From: Mesaphorura yosii
Taxonomy: Eukaryota > Arthropoda > Collembola > Poduromorpha > Tullbergiidae
Length of the DNA: 22,393 nt
Assembly (NCBI GenBank): GCA_009869945.1
Contig: WIXG01000769.1
Coordinates: forward strand, 1-22,393
Direction of reading: 5' to 3'
The stretch's first letter is position 1. Each line of letters starts with the position of its first letter. Position numbers and translations under genes: made by a program. The notes beneath the pieces are model-generated. The model was given only the letters and a program-made list of their open reading frames with translations. It made no database searches and was not told the DNA's origin. This document shows positions 8,472 through 17,835 of the stretch, piece by piece.

Positions 8472-8837
8472 TTTGTCGACAAGAAATACACTAACAATGC
8501 AAGCAGCGTTTTCCGAGGAACTTTTCTTCTCGGCAACCTTGACCCTGACGTGACACCCACGTTAAGATTTGGAACTTACACGGAGAGATGCAGGAACATT
8601 AAGAAATCATTCACGGCCTGTCAACCATGGGAAAATCATGAAACTTTCACTTGGAGATGAGCCATTGTTGGTGACATGTGGCCAATTCCGCCGCTTTGGG
8701 GCTCAAATGAGGATTACACCCAAATGTTCTTCAGGATGCATATTGGACGGGATGATAATGAAAGCATCTGCATAGCGCAAATGTGCAAAGACAGCAGTCC
8801 ATGGCCAAATAATTCAACTGAGCGTGTCAAGGAGTAA
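8472..8837 (+). pseudogene. unrecognised reading frame with one in-frame TGA
   Basis: A single frame stays open for about 121 codons from just after a TAA at 8469-8471 to a TAA at 8835-8837, apart from one TGA at 8658-8660. The first part includes GTFLLGNLDPDVTPTLRFG and CRNIKKSFTACQPWENHETF; the second includes GDMWPIPPLWGSNEDYTQMF and SICIAQMCKDSSPWPNNSTE. Cysteines and N-glycosylation-type sites (NNST, NES) suggest an extracellular protein. There is no ATG in the first half, so a start or earlier exon is missing from my reading. I do not recognise the family. It may be a decayed gene, an exon pair, or a chance frame. Confidence 0.25.
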
Positions 8838-9025
8838 TGTTCATTCACCTGCTCTTAATTCTTACTTTGCATGACGATGGCCTTAATCGCATTCTAAGGC
8901 CTAATTACCTCTAATTAGAAATTAGTGCGTTCATCATTAACTTATAATTAGTTCCGGACGAGAAAGACAATAAAGCTGGCTGCTTCAAATCTTCTTTTAC
9001 TAAAGCTTTGAGAAGTTCTGCAAAA

Positions 9026-9510
9026 ATGAAGCATACATTTCTAAGTTTCGCATTCTTCTGCACAGTTTCTATTGGCATTGAGGTCCATCTTGCGCGGCTA
9101 GACTCAAAGGATTGTGAACACGAATTTTTGGACGACGGCAAAAAGTTGGCATGGATCACACTTTATGATGATATCAATTATGAAGGTATGTTATTTTAAT
9201 TTTGAACGATAAAGATCCTAATAACTACTTAATGCTGAGAGGTGCTCACGAGACGATTAGAATCAAACCGAAGGAATGCGTCAATCTTTGGGTAGTTGAC
9301 TGGGATCATCGCGCTGTTTCAGTCAAGCCAGGACCGGGATGGTGCTTCCGCCTGTACTTTGAAGATGATTGCAGTTGGGTGCATCTTGACAAGGACGAGT
9401 TTAGCTCATATAATCAGAATTTGGGACTCAACTACTTCAGGGCTCAAGCACGATCGATCGATTACTACGACGGCAATTGCACACGAAGTCACGACTATGA
9501 TTACTTATGA
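9026..9510 (+). CDS. small secreted protein, beta/gamma-crystallin-like, two exons
   Basis: The start at 9026 (CAAAAATGA) opens a signal peptide (MKHTFLSFAFFCTVSIGIEV). Exon 1 is 9026..9185, with donor G|GTATGT. Exon 2 starts at 9242 after an AG, giving a 56-bp intron and a joined Gly codon, so the reading is ITLYDDINYEG then AHETIRIKPKECVNL. The product is about 142 residues. YDDINYEG fits the aromatic-x6-Gly corner of a beta/gamma-crystallin Greek key, and DHRAVSV and CFRLYFEDDC follow where the family has its conserved Ser and the next strands. Such small secreted proteins are often structural or defence-related; the role here is unknown. Another acceptor at 9213-9214 would leave a 29-bp intron, which is too short to favour. 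Six cysteines in the mature protein would allow disulfides. Confidence 0.5.
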
Positions 9511-10414
9511 ATATTACGGATGGTGTCATCTTGTGTGTGAATCGTAGGAATTCGAAAATCATTTAATGTTTCCTGGTGAATAGTACGATGTTAGTAAAAA
9601 TATCCAATTCGGTATACAACATTTTTCATTTAAATTGGCTTTGTTTTCTATATCCTTAGGTTAATTAAACGCAACTAATTGAATACAGAGGCGAACGCGA
9701 GATTTGCGAACATACGCAGAATTTAATGAAAATGATGAACGACAAGTTTTCTCGTGTAAAACCGCGCCAAGGAATTTGCTTCACGAACGAATCGTTTCAA
9801 GAACTTACAGCAGGCACACACGAAAAATACAAAGTTAACAATATGAGTAGTGGACGCATTCAGAGTAAATGTTTCCACAATGAGAGCCAGGACGGAGACA
9901 GAAGTCATGACTTCTAGACCGTGAACGGAATTCGGAGTAGGGTCGTTGTAAGCTCCTCTGGCCGTGGTGCGGGCAGAGGGAGGCCAAACAGCACGGGGGT
10001 CACGACGGATTCATTGCTGTATTCACGATAAAATCCAATCTAACCATGTACCGAACCTCCATTTCGTCGACCATGTTCCCGAGTCTCTCTCAACGATCAA
10101 CCCAGGCTCAAATATGCCCGAACGCAGTGCCCGCCTGGCCAACCGTGCAATGTAGTTATTCGAAAGGGAGACCGTTCTAATCATAACGAATGAACTGGCG
10201 ATGCCCACAAAAGACACAAGTTTCTCCTTCTCGACTTTTCTAACTGTGATTCTCTGTGAAGTATGAATGATCAAATTTGGCCACTGAAATCATTATCTTA
10301 AAATATTCTTTACTCTGGCATATTATTAGTGCATAACTTCACACATAGTAATGTATTCTTATAATTACGAGTCATTTCAGAAAATGAACGAACTTAATAA
10401 GGTTTTTTTGTGAG
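9511..10414. other. no recognisable gene
   Basis: Open frames on both strands are short. The most protein-like is the minus-strand frame at 10023-10274 (contains ARLARRALRSGIFEPGLIVE), and a further minus-strand stretch near 9920-10015 reads VVTPVLFGLPLPAPRPEEL in another frame. They might be exons of one gene, but I could not find convincing splice sites or a family, so none is called. Confidence 0.4.
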
Positions 10415-10555
10415 ATGATCAGCATTTTGACCCCATTATTTGTGCTCGCCTGTGCAACATTGCAGGTTTGTTACTTTGTAGGCTACCGCTATGGCCTTCT
10501 TGACATTCGATTGATTGCCTTGCAAGCTAGATATTTTGGGTATTTGTGTATGTGA
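10415..10555 (+). CDS. possible small secreted peptide or first exon
   Basis: An ATG at 10415 opens a 46-codon frame beginning MISILTPLFVLACATLQ, which looks like a signal peptide, and a possible donor (CAG|GTTTGT) falls straight after it. Read through, the frame ends at 10555, two bases short of the stop codon of the opposite-strand Gr at 10558. No downstream exon is identifiable because the next 1.2 kb is antisense Gr. It may well be chance. Confidence 0.15.
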   Translation: MISILTPLFVLACATLQVCYFVGYRYGLLDIRLIALQARYFGYLCM

Positions 10556-10557
10556 CC

Positions 10558-11760
10558 TTACTGAAGAGCAATCAGCATGGTGAGTGACCCGTGCAGCAGA
10601 AAATCCAGGTACGTCATCTTTGCTTTCCGTTCCATATGATACATGCCAGCTACTCCAAATCGAATCGGAGCCAGAGACTCCGCCACCAGCTCTTCATATT
10701 TGCTGCTTGATCGCTCTTCGCCCACCACAGTGTCGCCATTGCCATTGCCACGACGACGTAGACTCCAAATATGTGCCGTAGACATTGCCCAGACCCCACT
10801 CGTCGCATTCGCACCCAGCACCAACATTCCTAGGAAGTACAGCCCAGGGACGAGGATTCCAAGGCTGAGCAGCGTGCCCGTGGCGCCAGCATTGGGCAAC
10901 CGAATGGCCCCAACCATGCACACCATGACCATGCCGCTGGTGACGCATTTCATGGTCGACACCACGACCATGCAGTACGCGGACTGGTTGAAGATGGTTG
11001 ATGTAATGTACACGGCCCGGTACGAGGTCAGATTCTTCTCGCGTAGATTCGGGCTGCAATCCTCATCCCGGTCCCAGTTTTTGATCGTATCACTAACAAG
11101 AGCAAAGAATATGAACGCCAGTAGCTGGAGGTGACCACCGATCATGTAACAGCAGCAGAGATGGGTCAAAGTTACCATCAGATGTACGAATGGGAACACG
11201 TGTCCGAAGGAGAGGATGTCGCCATCGCCGTGGGTGGTCGTGGTTATGGTCCAAGCGTACAGAAATTCGACCACGGAAAAGCAGGGGATGCAAGCGCCAA
11301 ATGCCATAATCTTGTAGCCCATGTACGCAAACCGGAGCAATTTTTCACGTCGGCGTGGGGGTGGGGTTCGGGCTGATCTCCATCTTTCACAGTTCTCACG
11401 GCTACCCTGCCCCCGGTGTTGGAGGAGCAGAAGGTTGAAAAGCACTGCCAGTTCACGTCTCCAGATTGCAAACGCCAGCTGGGCCAGAATTGAACCCAGA
11501 AGGGTTGCAAAAATGATCAGGTAAAGAACGAGCAGCTCAAGCCGTGTCCCGTCGACAGTAGCGATGTAAACTCGGGCAGCTACGTAACCTGTGGTGTACA
11601 GGGCGAGGACAATGTACCATCGATAAGCGAGCTCCCTCCAGTGCTTGCGAGAAGTCTGCAGGAGTTGAAGGTGCTCATCGTACTCGAGCCCCATGGGTAA
11701 GTATCGGGTGGCGAGGCGAGCATAGTACAAGACAATTTTGAGTTCTCCGGGGGACAGCAT
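10558..11760 (-). CDS. gustatory-receptor-like 7TM chemoreceptor, intact, single exon
   Basis: The ATG at 11760 gives 400 residues and starts MLSPGELKIVLYYARLATRY, which aligns with MLSRKELKIVLHYVRFAGKY at the start of the Gr at 14590, so this start is conserved. The frame extends upstream without another ATG. Hydrophobic helices are visible at WYIVLALYTTGYVAARVYIA, LLVLYLIIFATLLGSILAQL, IMAFGACIPCFSVVEFLYAW, LTHLCCCYMIGGHLQLLAFI, YCMVVVSTMKCVTSGMVMVC, LLSLGILVPGLYFLGMLVLG, and a final MTYLDFLLHGSLTMLIAL. The C-terminal block (GMYHMERKAKMT) is shared with the other Grs in the window. The likely role is a ligand-gated channel in gustatory or other sensory neurons; ligand unknown. No polyA signal is obvious. 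It is divergently placed from the Gr at 12646. Confidence 0.7.
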   Translation of the reverse strand: MLSPGELKIVLYYARLATRYLPMGLEYDEHLQLLQTSRKHWRELAYRWYIVLALYTTGYVAARVYIATVDGTRLELLVLYLIIFATLLGSILAQLAFAIWRRELAVLFNLLLLQHRGQGSRENCERWRSARTPPPRRREKLLRFAYMGYKIMAFGACIPCFSVVEFLYAWTITTTTHGDGDILSFGHVFPFVHLMVTLTHLCCCYMIGGHLQLLAFIFFALVSDTIKNWDRDEDCSPNLREKNLTSYRAVYITSTIFNQSAYCMVVVSTMKCVTSGMVMVCMVGAIRLPNAGATGTLLSLGILVPGLYFLGMLVLGANATSGVWAMSTAHIWSLRRRGNGNGDTVVGEERSSSKYEELVAESLAPIRFGVAGMYHMERKAKMTYLDFLLHGSLTMLIALQ

Positions 11761-12645
11761 CTTAGTCTCTGTGGCATGACATGAGCGCCGAGCTCGAAAG
11801 AATGAGTACAAAAGAAATTCAACACAGCAGTTAAATAGGCTAACTTTCGCCCATCCGAAGAGGGCAGATTAGAATCGGTTTAATACCTGCACTTTAATCT
11901 GGCGTACCAATTCGCAAATTGCAATTACGAGTAAGGTGTTAATATTTCTGAGCTATTTTAGAATTCCATTAATTCCATTTTGGAATTTCATGGACGCGGT
12001 AATTACAAAATTACTATGTGACGAAGATTTATTCAAAGATAGTAGTATGCGGGTTAGATTTCTATGCACTAAGCCGCACTGCTCGGCGGTCCAATAATAG
12101 TTACTAAATTACCTTATACACCCTAGGTTTGAATATACGATCAGTCAAATATTATACATAACTTTGTTATGGTTGGGAAATATTTAGAAATTGAACTGGT
12201 TGGTTCCGTTTAAGTCAAAGCAATGTCACAGTCACGGTCACAGCGAGAACCAACTTTCGAGACAGCCACCTTTGCCCCTTGCTTTTGACCCCCGTAATTT
12301 CCTAATTGCCTTAGCGCAATTACCGGCACCGGCATCTAAATATTTAATTCGCAGACAAAGCATTAGGTTAAATGGAACTTAAGATTAGATCAAGCTTAAT
12401 CCCTGGTCAACTATTGTTGCATGCAACTGAGGGTGCACCAAATTGTTATGCAAAATGTTCGCTGTACTTCAGTAATTCCTTGACCTTGGCATGGACTGGG
12501 CGACTTGGACGAGTGGAAATATCATAATGTCTTCGCCCTTGACCAGTAAAGAATTCCAACTTACAACCTTGGTTGTGCGCATCGTGTGATAAATACAAAC
12601 ATCGAAATCGAATCCGAGTCCTCCGACTCGAATGGCAAAGGACAC
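11761..12645. other. AT-rich spacer between divergent Grs
   Basis: This gap should hold the promoters of the Grs at 11760 (minus) and 12646 (plus). It is AT-rich, without a recognisable gene, transposon end or clear core-promoter motif. The frame of the right-hand Gr is open back to 12550, but without an ATG. Confidence 0.4.
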
Positions 12646-13731
12646 ATGAAATTCACGAAGGGCACAAGGGACCGAACAGCAAAATGCTGGATCTACACTC
12701 TCGTTGTCGCATTCATGTCTCTGGTGGGCGGGTTCAGACTTATGCATGCTGTTACACACGGAGTGGGCGTTGGGGTAGAGGAAGCGGGGGATTCTCACGC
12801 GCTCGCGCTACTTCTCCCCTGGTTGTATGGGTACTTGTTCCTAATGTATTTCTTTAGACTCGTCAGCAATGTTGCATACAGGGTGTCGAACAATGATATG
12901 GAGGCGCTATTCAACTATTTAATAGCGACAGCGTCGGCTTCAAAAATACAAGGTGAAACTCAGCACCAGCATTCGTCATCTCATACTCAGACCCGTTTTA
13001 CCCGTGAGAAATTGTTGACATACATCCACCTCGGTTTTTATTCAGCAGTGGTCGGCGTCCTCCTCCCGGTGATGGTCATTGAAGCTCATTTTGTGTACAC
13101 ACACACACTCACACCAACGCACAACGTCCTGCTGGCTCTAATTACGGCCGTCCTTGCTGGGTGGACTTTCGTCTCAACTTGTGCAATGGTTCTATTCACT
13201 GGAACGTACATCTTCCTTCTCTATGTCATAATCCAGAACTCGGTACAAAAATCAACAAACAACAACAAAAACCAGTACCGACATCTTCAGATTCTGTGCG
13301 CGTGGTTCAACAACAGTATAGCATGTCGGGTGCTTGTCCCAGCCTACAAATATTCCATTGGGCTTGGTTTGGTCATGCTTCTCATTCTAGGCCTGTCCAT
13401 GCGAGGTTAAGCTCACACGGTGCTGAGTTTCATGTGGCCATGTTTCTTGCTTGCTGCTGTGTACTGCGACGGGCTGTTCATTCTTGTTGCAACCGTGACG
13501 ACGACTTTCTGGACCATGTCATCAACTCACCTGTGGCACCTGAAACTTCAACTGTGCGGCGTATGTGACATGAGCATGGGTGCAGAAGAACGAAAATATT
13601 CCCGGCTTGTCACAAACTCCCTCCACCCTCTTAACATTGGCAGTCTGTACTACATGGAGAAACGAGCCAAGCTTACGTGTGCGGAATTCCTCATTGATGC
13701 TAGTGCAAGAGTACTGATTGCAATGAAATAG
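12646..13731 (+). pseudogene. Gr-like chemoreceptor with a single in-frame stop
   Basis: One frame runs from ATG 12646 to the stop at 13731 (362 codons) with only one interruption, a TAA at 13408-13410 between LLILGLSMRG and AHTVLSFMWPCFLLAAV. Sequence on both sides keeps the Gr pattern: LVVAFMSLVGGFRLMHAV, LLTYIHLGFYSAVVGVLLPV, ITAVLAGWTFVSTCAMVLF, then FILVATVTTTFWTMSSTHLW and the C-terminal block GSLYYMEKRAKLTCAEFLID, which matches GSLYYMEK/ASLYYMEK in its neighbours. There is no frameshift or deletion. The N-terminus lacks the MLSxxELKIVL block of the two neighbouring Grs, so a first exon or the original start may be missing. Either a very young pseudogene or a read-through gene. The truncated product would lack the last two helices. 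Confidence 0.7.
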
Positions 13732-14589
13732 TATGTAGATAAAGCATATACGTAACACAAGGCAAGACCATCGATGGTACAACGCGGTACGCGGGACAAT
13801 TTGAGAACCACCTTTCCACTTTGTAGTCAGGGGCATAGCCATCTCTCCAATTAGATAATTCGCTCAGCGGGCTTGTTTTCGTCTAATTAACAATTGGTAC
13901 GAAAAATAGTTCGGATGTAGTGGCCTTCATTGTGAAAGATTTCCAAAAGTCCGATATGGGACCCACTTTCAAATTTGGGTTACTTAATGTTGAGACATCT
14001 TGCTTCAAAATACTCTGGCCAAAAATTTGCAAAGACAAATTAAAGAAAGGGAAGAATTGAAGTAATGCTTTAATTTGGAACTTAAATAGGTCAACCCTTT
14101 ATAGCCCCAATGTTCTAAAACTTACTCAGCAATTTTTAAAAGTGCGCAACATTTGAGTTCGGGAAAAGTTACAAAATATTCCGCAATATTTGGACGGATT
14201 TCATTCCAATTCCAATACGGCACGAACTTAGTTAAGAAATAATTACGAATAATTATGCCTCATTATGAAAGTGCGTAATTATAGTTAGCAAATGCGCTAC
14301 CAACCAAATTTCTCAGTCATTTCGAATTTTTCATCCCAGTGTGGATGTGTTTTGAAACGAAACTTTCAGTAGGAATTCTCTATACCTCACATTTCGAGCT
14401 TCTGCTAAATTGACGTCGTTAAATTCGAAATTAATGGAAACTTTCCTTTCGATTTCATAAACTCTAATGACCAATTCGAGTTGTCGGATGTCAAATACGT
14501 TTGCAAAGCAGTCTGCGCAATTAAGTAGAATATTAATCTAGAAAATTTGTCAGCGTCAGTCGGCAGCCAGATTGAAGCCAGCAACAAGA
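13732..14589. other. AT-rich spacer upstream of the Gr at 14590
   Basis: Apart from the expected promoter of the downstream Gr I see no gene, repeat or element here. Frames on both strands are short and lack motifs. Confidence 0.4.
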
Positions 14590-15765
14590 ATGCTTTCCCG
14601 CAAGGAATTGAAGATTGTTCTACATTACGTTCGCTTCGCTGGCAAATATTTGCCAATGGGTCTTGAGTACGACGAAGAGCGCCAACTGTTGCAAGTCGCA
14701 ACCCGTCAACGGGCCCGCATGTCATTCATCGCGTATTTGGGCCTGGCAACCCATATGACAGCCCATGCAGCGTACCGTGTCTACGTTTCGTGGCAGCAGA
14801 GCGTGGGAGGGGGCGCGAGGGTGAGTCCACTTGTGCCCCTTGAGCTAAAGATCTTTTATCTCGGGGTGCTTGCAACATACCTTCCCGCCTACCTAATCCA
14901 CCTCGCGCTTGCCATCTGGCAACAGGAGCTCGTGACCCTCTTCAACGTCCTGGTCCACGAGAATCAGAACCCTACCTCGACTGGGCCCGTGCATACTGCC
15001 GGCTCGGGGTCCACTCGAGAACGGTTTCTTGGTTACGCTCACCAGGCGTTCAAGCTGATGATATTTTGTGGATGTGTCCCCTCATTTGGCGCCATAGAAT
15101 TCTTGTATGCGCGTGCCACATACGGGTACGGGGGTTACGTGTTCCCCCTCTTGCAGACACTGTTCACGACGATCCATTTCTGCTGTACGTATGTAATGTC
15201 GGCACAAACGCAACTCATATCGTTTCTATTTTACACTCTCGTCATGGATACTGTCAAGCATGCTCAAGCCCTAGGCACAAGCACAGGGCGTGTAAAATTG
15301 GACATGGAAAGCATTACAACATATCGGACACTGACCATCACTTCAGTCCTATTTAATGGAATTTATAGTGCCGTCATCGTCCCCATCGTAAAGTTCTTGG
15401 CAGGTTTTACAGCCATGGCTTGCATAGTGTCCATAATTCGATCTCCAAGCCTCATCACATTCGGGACGCTGACACTTGGACTATACATCGTTGGAATGCT
15501 TGTGTCCGCCGCGAGCGTCGCCAGCACCATCTGGTCGGCATCGAGCAACTATTTGTGGAATCTTCGTCACCGTAGTACAGCAGCACGGGTGGGGGTCGGA
15601 GTCGAGGGAAGTGGAAGTGGAAGGTACGAGCGTATAGTGGCTGTCTCACTTCGCCCCGTCCGGTTTGGGGTTGCGAGTCTTTACTACATGGAGAAGAATG
15701 CAAAAATGACGTTCCTCCATTTTCTGATGGATGGGACGCTCAGCATGCTCATAGCGTTCCACTAG
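14590..15765 (+). CDS. gustatory-receptor-like 7TM chemoreceptor, intact, single exon
   Basis: ATG at 14590 gives 391 residues starting MLSRKELKIVLHYVRFAGKY and then LPMGLEYDEERQLLQ, nearly the same start as the Gr at 10558-11760. The frame is open further upstream but has no earlier ATG. Helices are seen at IAYLGLATHMTAHAAYRVYV, LGVLATYLPAYLIHLALAIW, LMIFCGCVPSFGAIEFLYA, TIHFCCTYVMSAQTQLISFL, FLAGFTAMACIVSIIRSP and LGLYIVGMLVSAASVASTIW, ending ASLYYMEKNAKMTFLHFLMD. It is intact, and a diverged, internally deleted relative lies at 17836-18180. Expected role: chemosensory cation channel, ligand unknown. Confidence 0.7.
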   Translation: MLSRKELKIVLHYVRFAGKYLPMGLEYDEERQLLQVATRQRARMSFIAYLGLATHMTAHAAYRVYVSWQQSVGGGARVSPLVPLELKIFYLGVLATYLPAYLIHLALAIWQQELVTLFNVLVHENQNPTSTGPVHTAGSGSTRERFLGYAHQAFKLMIFCGCVPSFGAIEFLYARATYGYGGYVFPLLQTLFTTIHFCCTYVMSAQTQLISFLFYTLVMDTVKHAQALGTSTGRVKLDMESITTYRTLTITSVLFNGIYSAVIVPIVKFLAGFTAMACIVSIIRSPSLITFGTLTLGLYIVGMLVSAASVASTIWSASSNYLWNLRHRSTAARVGVGVEGSGSGRYERIVAVSLRPVRFGVASLYYMEKNAKMTFLHFLMDGTLSMLIAFH

Positions 15766-15800
15766 GTCCAATAATCATAAGATACTTTAGATTCTATATT

Positions 15801-15806
15801 AATAAA
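15801..15806 (+). terminator. AATAAA polyadenylation signal of the Gr at 14590
   Basis: AATAAA lies 36 bases after the stop codon at 15765 and before the transposon insertion at 15899, so the gene's 3' end is probably intact. Confidence 0.55.
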
Positions 15807-15898
15807 TGGTACAAAATTAGTCCATTTGTAGTTTGAGATTTTGCATTTTAGTGATTTCATGTCCTTGGCCTTCTGCCGTGTTTCATAATTTGGAGATA

Positions 15899-16944
15899 CA
15901 GACTGTTCCGTTGTATTTTGGTCAGTTGAAAAACGTACCTTAGGCGGGTATTTTACGTCGGAGTTGGGAATTATCGTCATTCCGAGTCTTCGCCTTAGAT
16001 CTGTTGCGTAGGCTGCCGTTTTCTTGGAGGTGTGGCTGGAAGCGGCATCATGGTGGACAAATACCTTCTCAATCTCGCCAGGGTAGAGCGCAGCGACCTT
16101 TGACTCCAGAAGCGGTTTCAGGACATGTTCAGTGTAGTAGGCCGCATTAATTTTTTACTTTTCCGGGCACTTTGATCAATAGTTCCACGGCCCGTCATCG
16201 CCCCCACGACCATGAACTTGGCTCCAAACTTTTCCAGTTTCTGTCGTCGAAAGTCGGAACTTGCATTTTCTGTCTTGGTATAGTAAATTGGCCGTACTGC
16301 CTTGCAATTCTGGATATAAAACCATGCCTCGTCGAGTGTGACCGCGTATTCGGATCTTCCTCCAGCCAGACGGGTCTCGTAGAGCCTTCTTGAATTCCTC
16401 TTGAGATTTGCGATATGGTTACGTTTCAAGACATGAACGGACTTGGGCTTGTTTTTTTTCTTCAAATACTTATGAATGATGGTGTTCACAGTCGTGGTAG
16501 AGATTTTCAGTCGGTTTGCAATTTGGCGCTGGCTCGGAGGATTCTCTTTTTGTGTCATCAGGTCCACTTTGCGAATGACGGCTTTTGTGGCCACTTTCTT
16601 GGGGTGATGTTTTCCAGGAGAAGGGAGCCCAACCAACTTGTCGTTTCGACGATACCCGATGCTGTTGATGTTGGCCACGCCAGACTTCGAAATTCTGAAT
16701 CCCATGTCGTGTACTCTCTGTACGATGGACCTTTGTGACAGTCCATCTCTGGAAAGTGATTTCACCAACACTTCCACTTCCGGTGTAGTTTTCTTCGGCA
16801 TTATGAACAAATATTGAAAGAAACTAACTCCAACCGTTACACAAGTTCAGTATGCAATTTTGAGGCAAGTTGCAACATGAACGCACCACAGGGTTTTGAA
16901 ATATGACGTTTTATAAAGCGGCCAAAATACAACGGAGCAGTCTG
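15899..16944 (-). mobile_element. Tc1/mariner element, 1046 bp, TA target duplication
   Basis: Terminal inverted repeats of 25 bp lie at 15899-15923 (starting CAGACTGTTCCGTTGTATTT) and 16920-16944, with two mismatches. Each is directly flanked by TA (15897-15898 and 16945-16946), the classic Tc1/mariner target duplication. Inside is one transposase on the minus strand that runs into the left repeat without its last part, so the element is an internal deletion derivative. It inserted about 130 bp after the Gr at 14590. The good end match suggests fairly recent insertion. Confidence 0.9.
15924..16801 (-). pseudogene. Tc1/mariner transposase, missing the last catalytic residue
   Basis: ATG at 16801 (MPKKTTPEVEVLVKSLSRD) opens two helix-turn-helix-like segments (LSQRSIVQRVHDMGFRISKS and PPSQRQIANRLKISTTTVNT), the paired DNA-binding domain that grips the inverted repeats. 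The catalytic region has the first Asp in VTLDEAWFYIQNCKAV. A frame change near 16150 is followed by INAAYYTEHVLKPLLESKVA and the second Asp in VFVHHDAASSHTSKK. The sequence then reaches TIIPNSDVKYPPK and breaks straight into the left inverted repeat, so the third catalytic Asp (SPDxSPM in the family) and the C-terminal tail are gone. It cannot transpose on its own. Confidence 0.85.
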
Positions 16945-16946
16945 TA

Positions 16947-17307
16947 ATACTGATTTAAAATAATATCCGCAATAAATACATTCCTTGGAATTGACCTTCG
17001 TCAAATTTTCCTTGAATTCCTATATCAGTTTTAGTGTAAGAAATGGAATTCGTATTCACAAATTCGCGCGACATGGCCTTCATAAAATCTCAACTTCGTA
17101 GAAATTCGCAGAATGTGGCTAGCAGATGTGGTTGCACAAATGCACAATGCACAATGAAATTATTATTTGCACTTGATACTGGAGTCTGGCCAGCAGTGTG
17201 CTTTGCATTTATGCAATTGAGTCATTTCCATTCTGGACTCTGGACGCGTTTGGGGGTCGAGATACCGAGATAAGTATTTTTCGCACAGTTTTCGGATCGA
17301 CTGTAAT
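16947..17307. other. spacer upstream of the GPCR fragment
   Basis: The plus-strand frame at 17043-17273 includes MKLLFALDTGVWPAVCFAFM, which could be part of an earlier GPCR helix, but its relation to 17308 is not in frame and no splice pair is convincing. Otherwise I see nothing. Confidence 0.3.
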
Positions 17308-17835
17308 ATGATACATAAAATGGCATACCCGCTGTGTGCCATTTCGGTCGTGCGCTACTTAAAACTATACCACCCGAACAAGTTTCGCGTCAGGACATTC
17401 AGAATTATTGTCTGGGTTTCGATCATCGCGCTGATATCTGAAGCTGTCAACCAATTTGGATTCAGGAGTGGTGAATTCTTCACCGAGAACCGCATTTTTT
17501 GCTGTCGCCCGGCACTCGTCAAACTCCTTGGCAACGAGAACGACTTCTTTGGATTCGCGTACTCTTTTCCATGGAAATTCGTGCTCCTGCTTTTGCAACT
17601 CATTTTACCGTTGTGCATTACAGCAGCCATGCATTTCAAGGTCATTCAAAAACTTAGGGTGCAGATTTGGTCAAGGCAAACCCAAGCGCGGGGCATCGGC
17701 GGATAAAGTTGAGGAAAGTCGGCGTCAAATGACCAATAGTATGCTCATCGTCGTAGTTGTGCTGTACGTGGTCTCCGTGTGCCCGTACAACATTATGTTT
17801 GTCAACAATTTCATGTTTCCGACGCCTTTCTTGTC
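17308..17835 (+). pseudogene. class A (rhodopsin-like) GPCR fragment, TM3 to TM6
   Basis: The end of TM3 and its following motif are visible as CAISVVRYLKLYHPNKF, equivalent to the family's (D/E)RY...HP. TM4 is FRIIVWVSIIALISEAV, the second extracellular loop carries FCCRP, TM5 is FVLLLLQLILPLCITAAMHF, and TM6 is MLIVVVVLYVVSVCPYNIMF with a CPYN variant of CWxP. A one-base-scale frameshift near 17695 separates TM5 from TM6. TM1, TM2 and TM7 are absent; just after TM6 the sequence switches to an oppositely oriented Gr fragment near 17835. The pattern suggests a peptide-type receptor, but the ligand class cannot be set. Confidence 0.6.

Noticed and set aside
9186..9214. A 29-bp intron in the small secreted gene
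   Set aside because: It keeps frame but is shorter than any normal spliceosomal intron. The 56-bp alternative ending at 9241 also keeps frame and matches the intron size of the nearby Gr.
10023..10274. 83-codon minus-strand frame as a gene
   Set aside because: It has no family motif, signal peptide or convincing splice sites.
11761..11811. Longer N-terminus of the Gr at 10558 starting at 11811
   Set aside because: That start is a TTG codon; the first ATG at 11760 coincides with the conserved MLSxxELKIVL start of the related Gr.
13400..13426. A micro-intron removing the in-frame stop of the Gr at 12646
   Set aside because: A GT and an AG flank the stop, but they are only about 26 bases apart and would remove conserved helix residues.
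17043..17273. A missing GPCR exon (TM2 region)
   Set aside because: The hydrophobic stretch is suggestive, but no splice pair joins it in frame to 17308 and no diagnostic residue is present.
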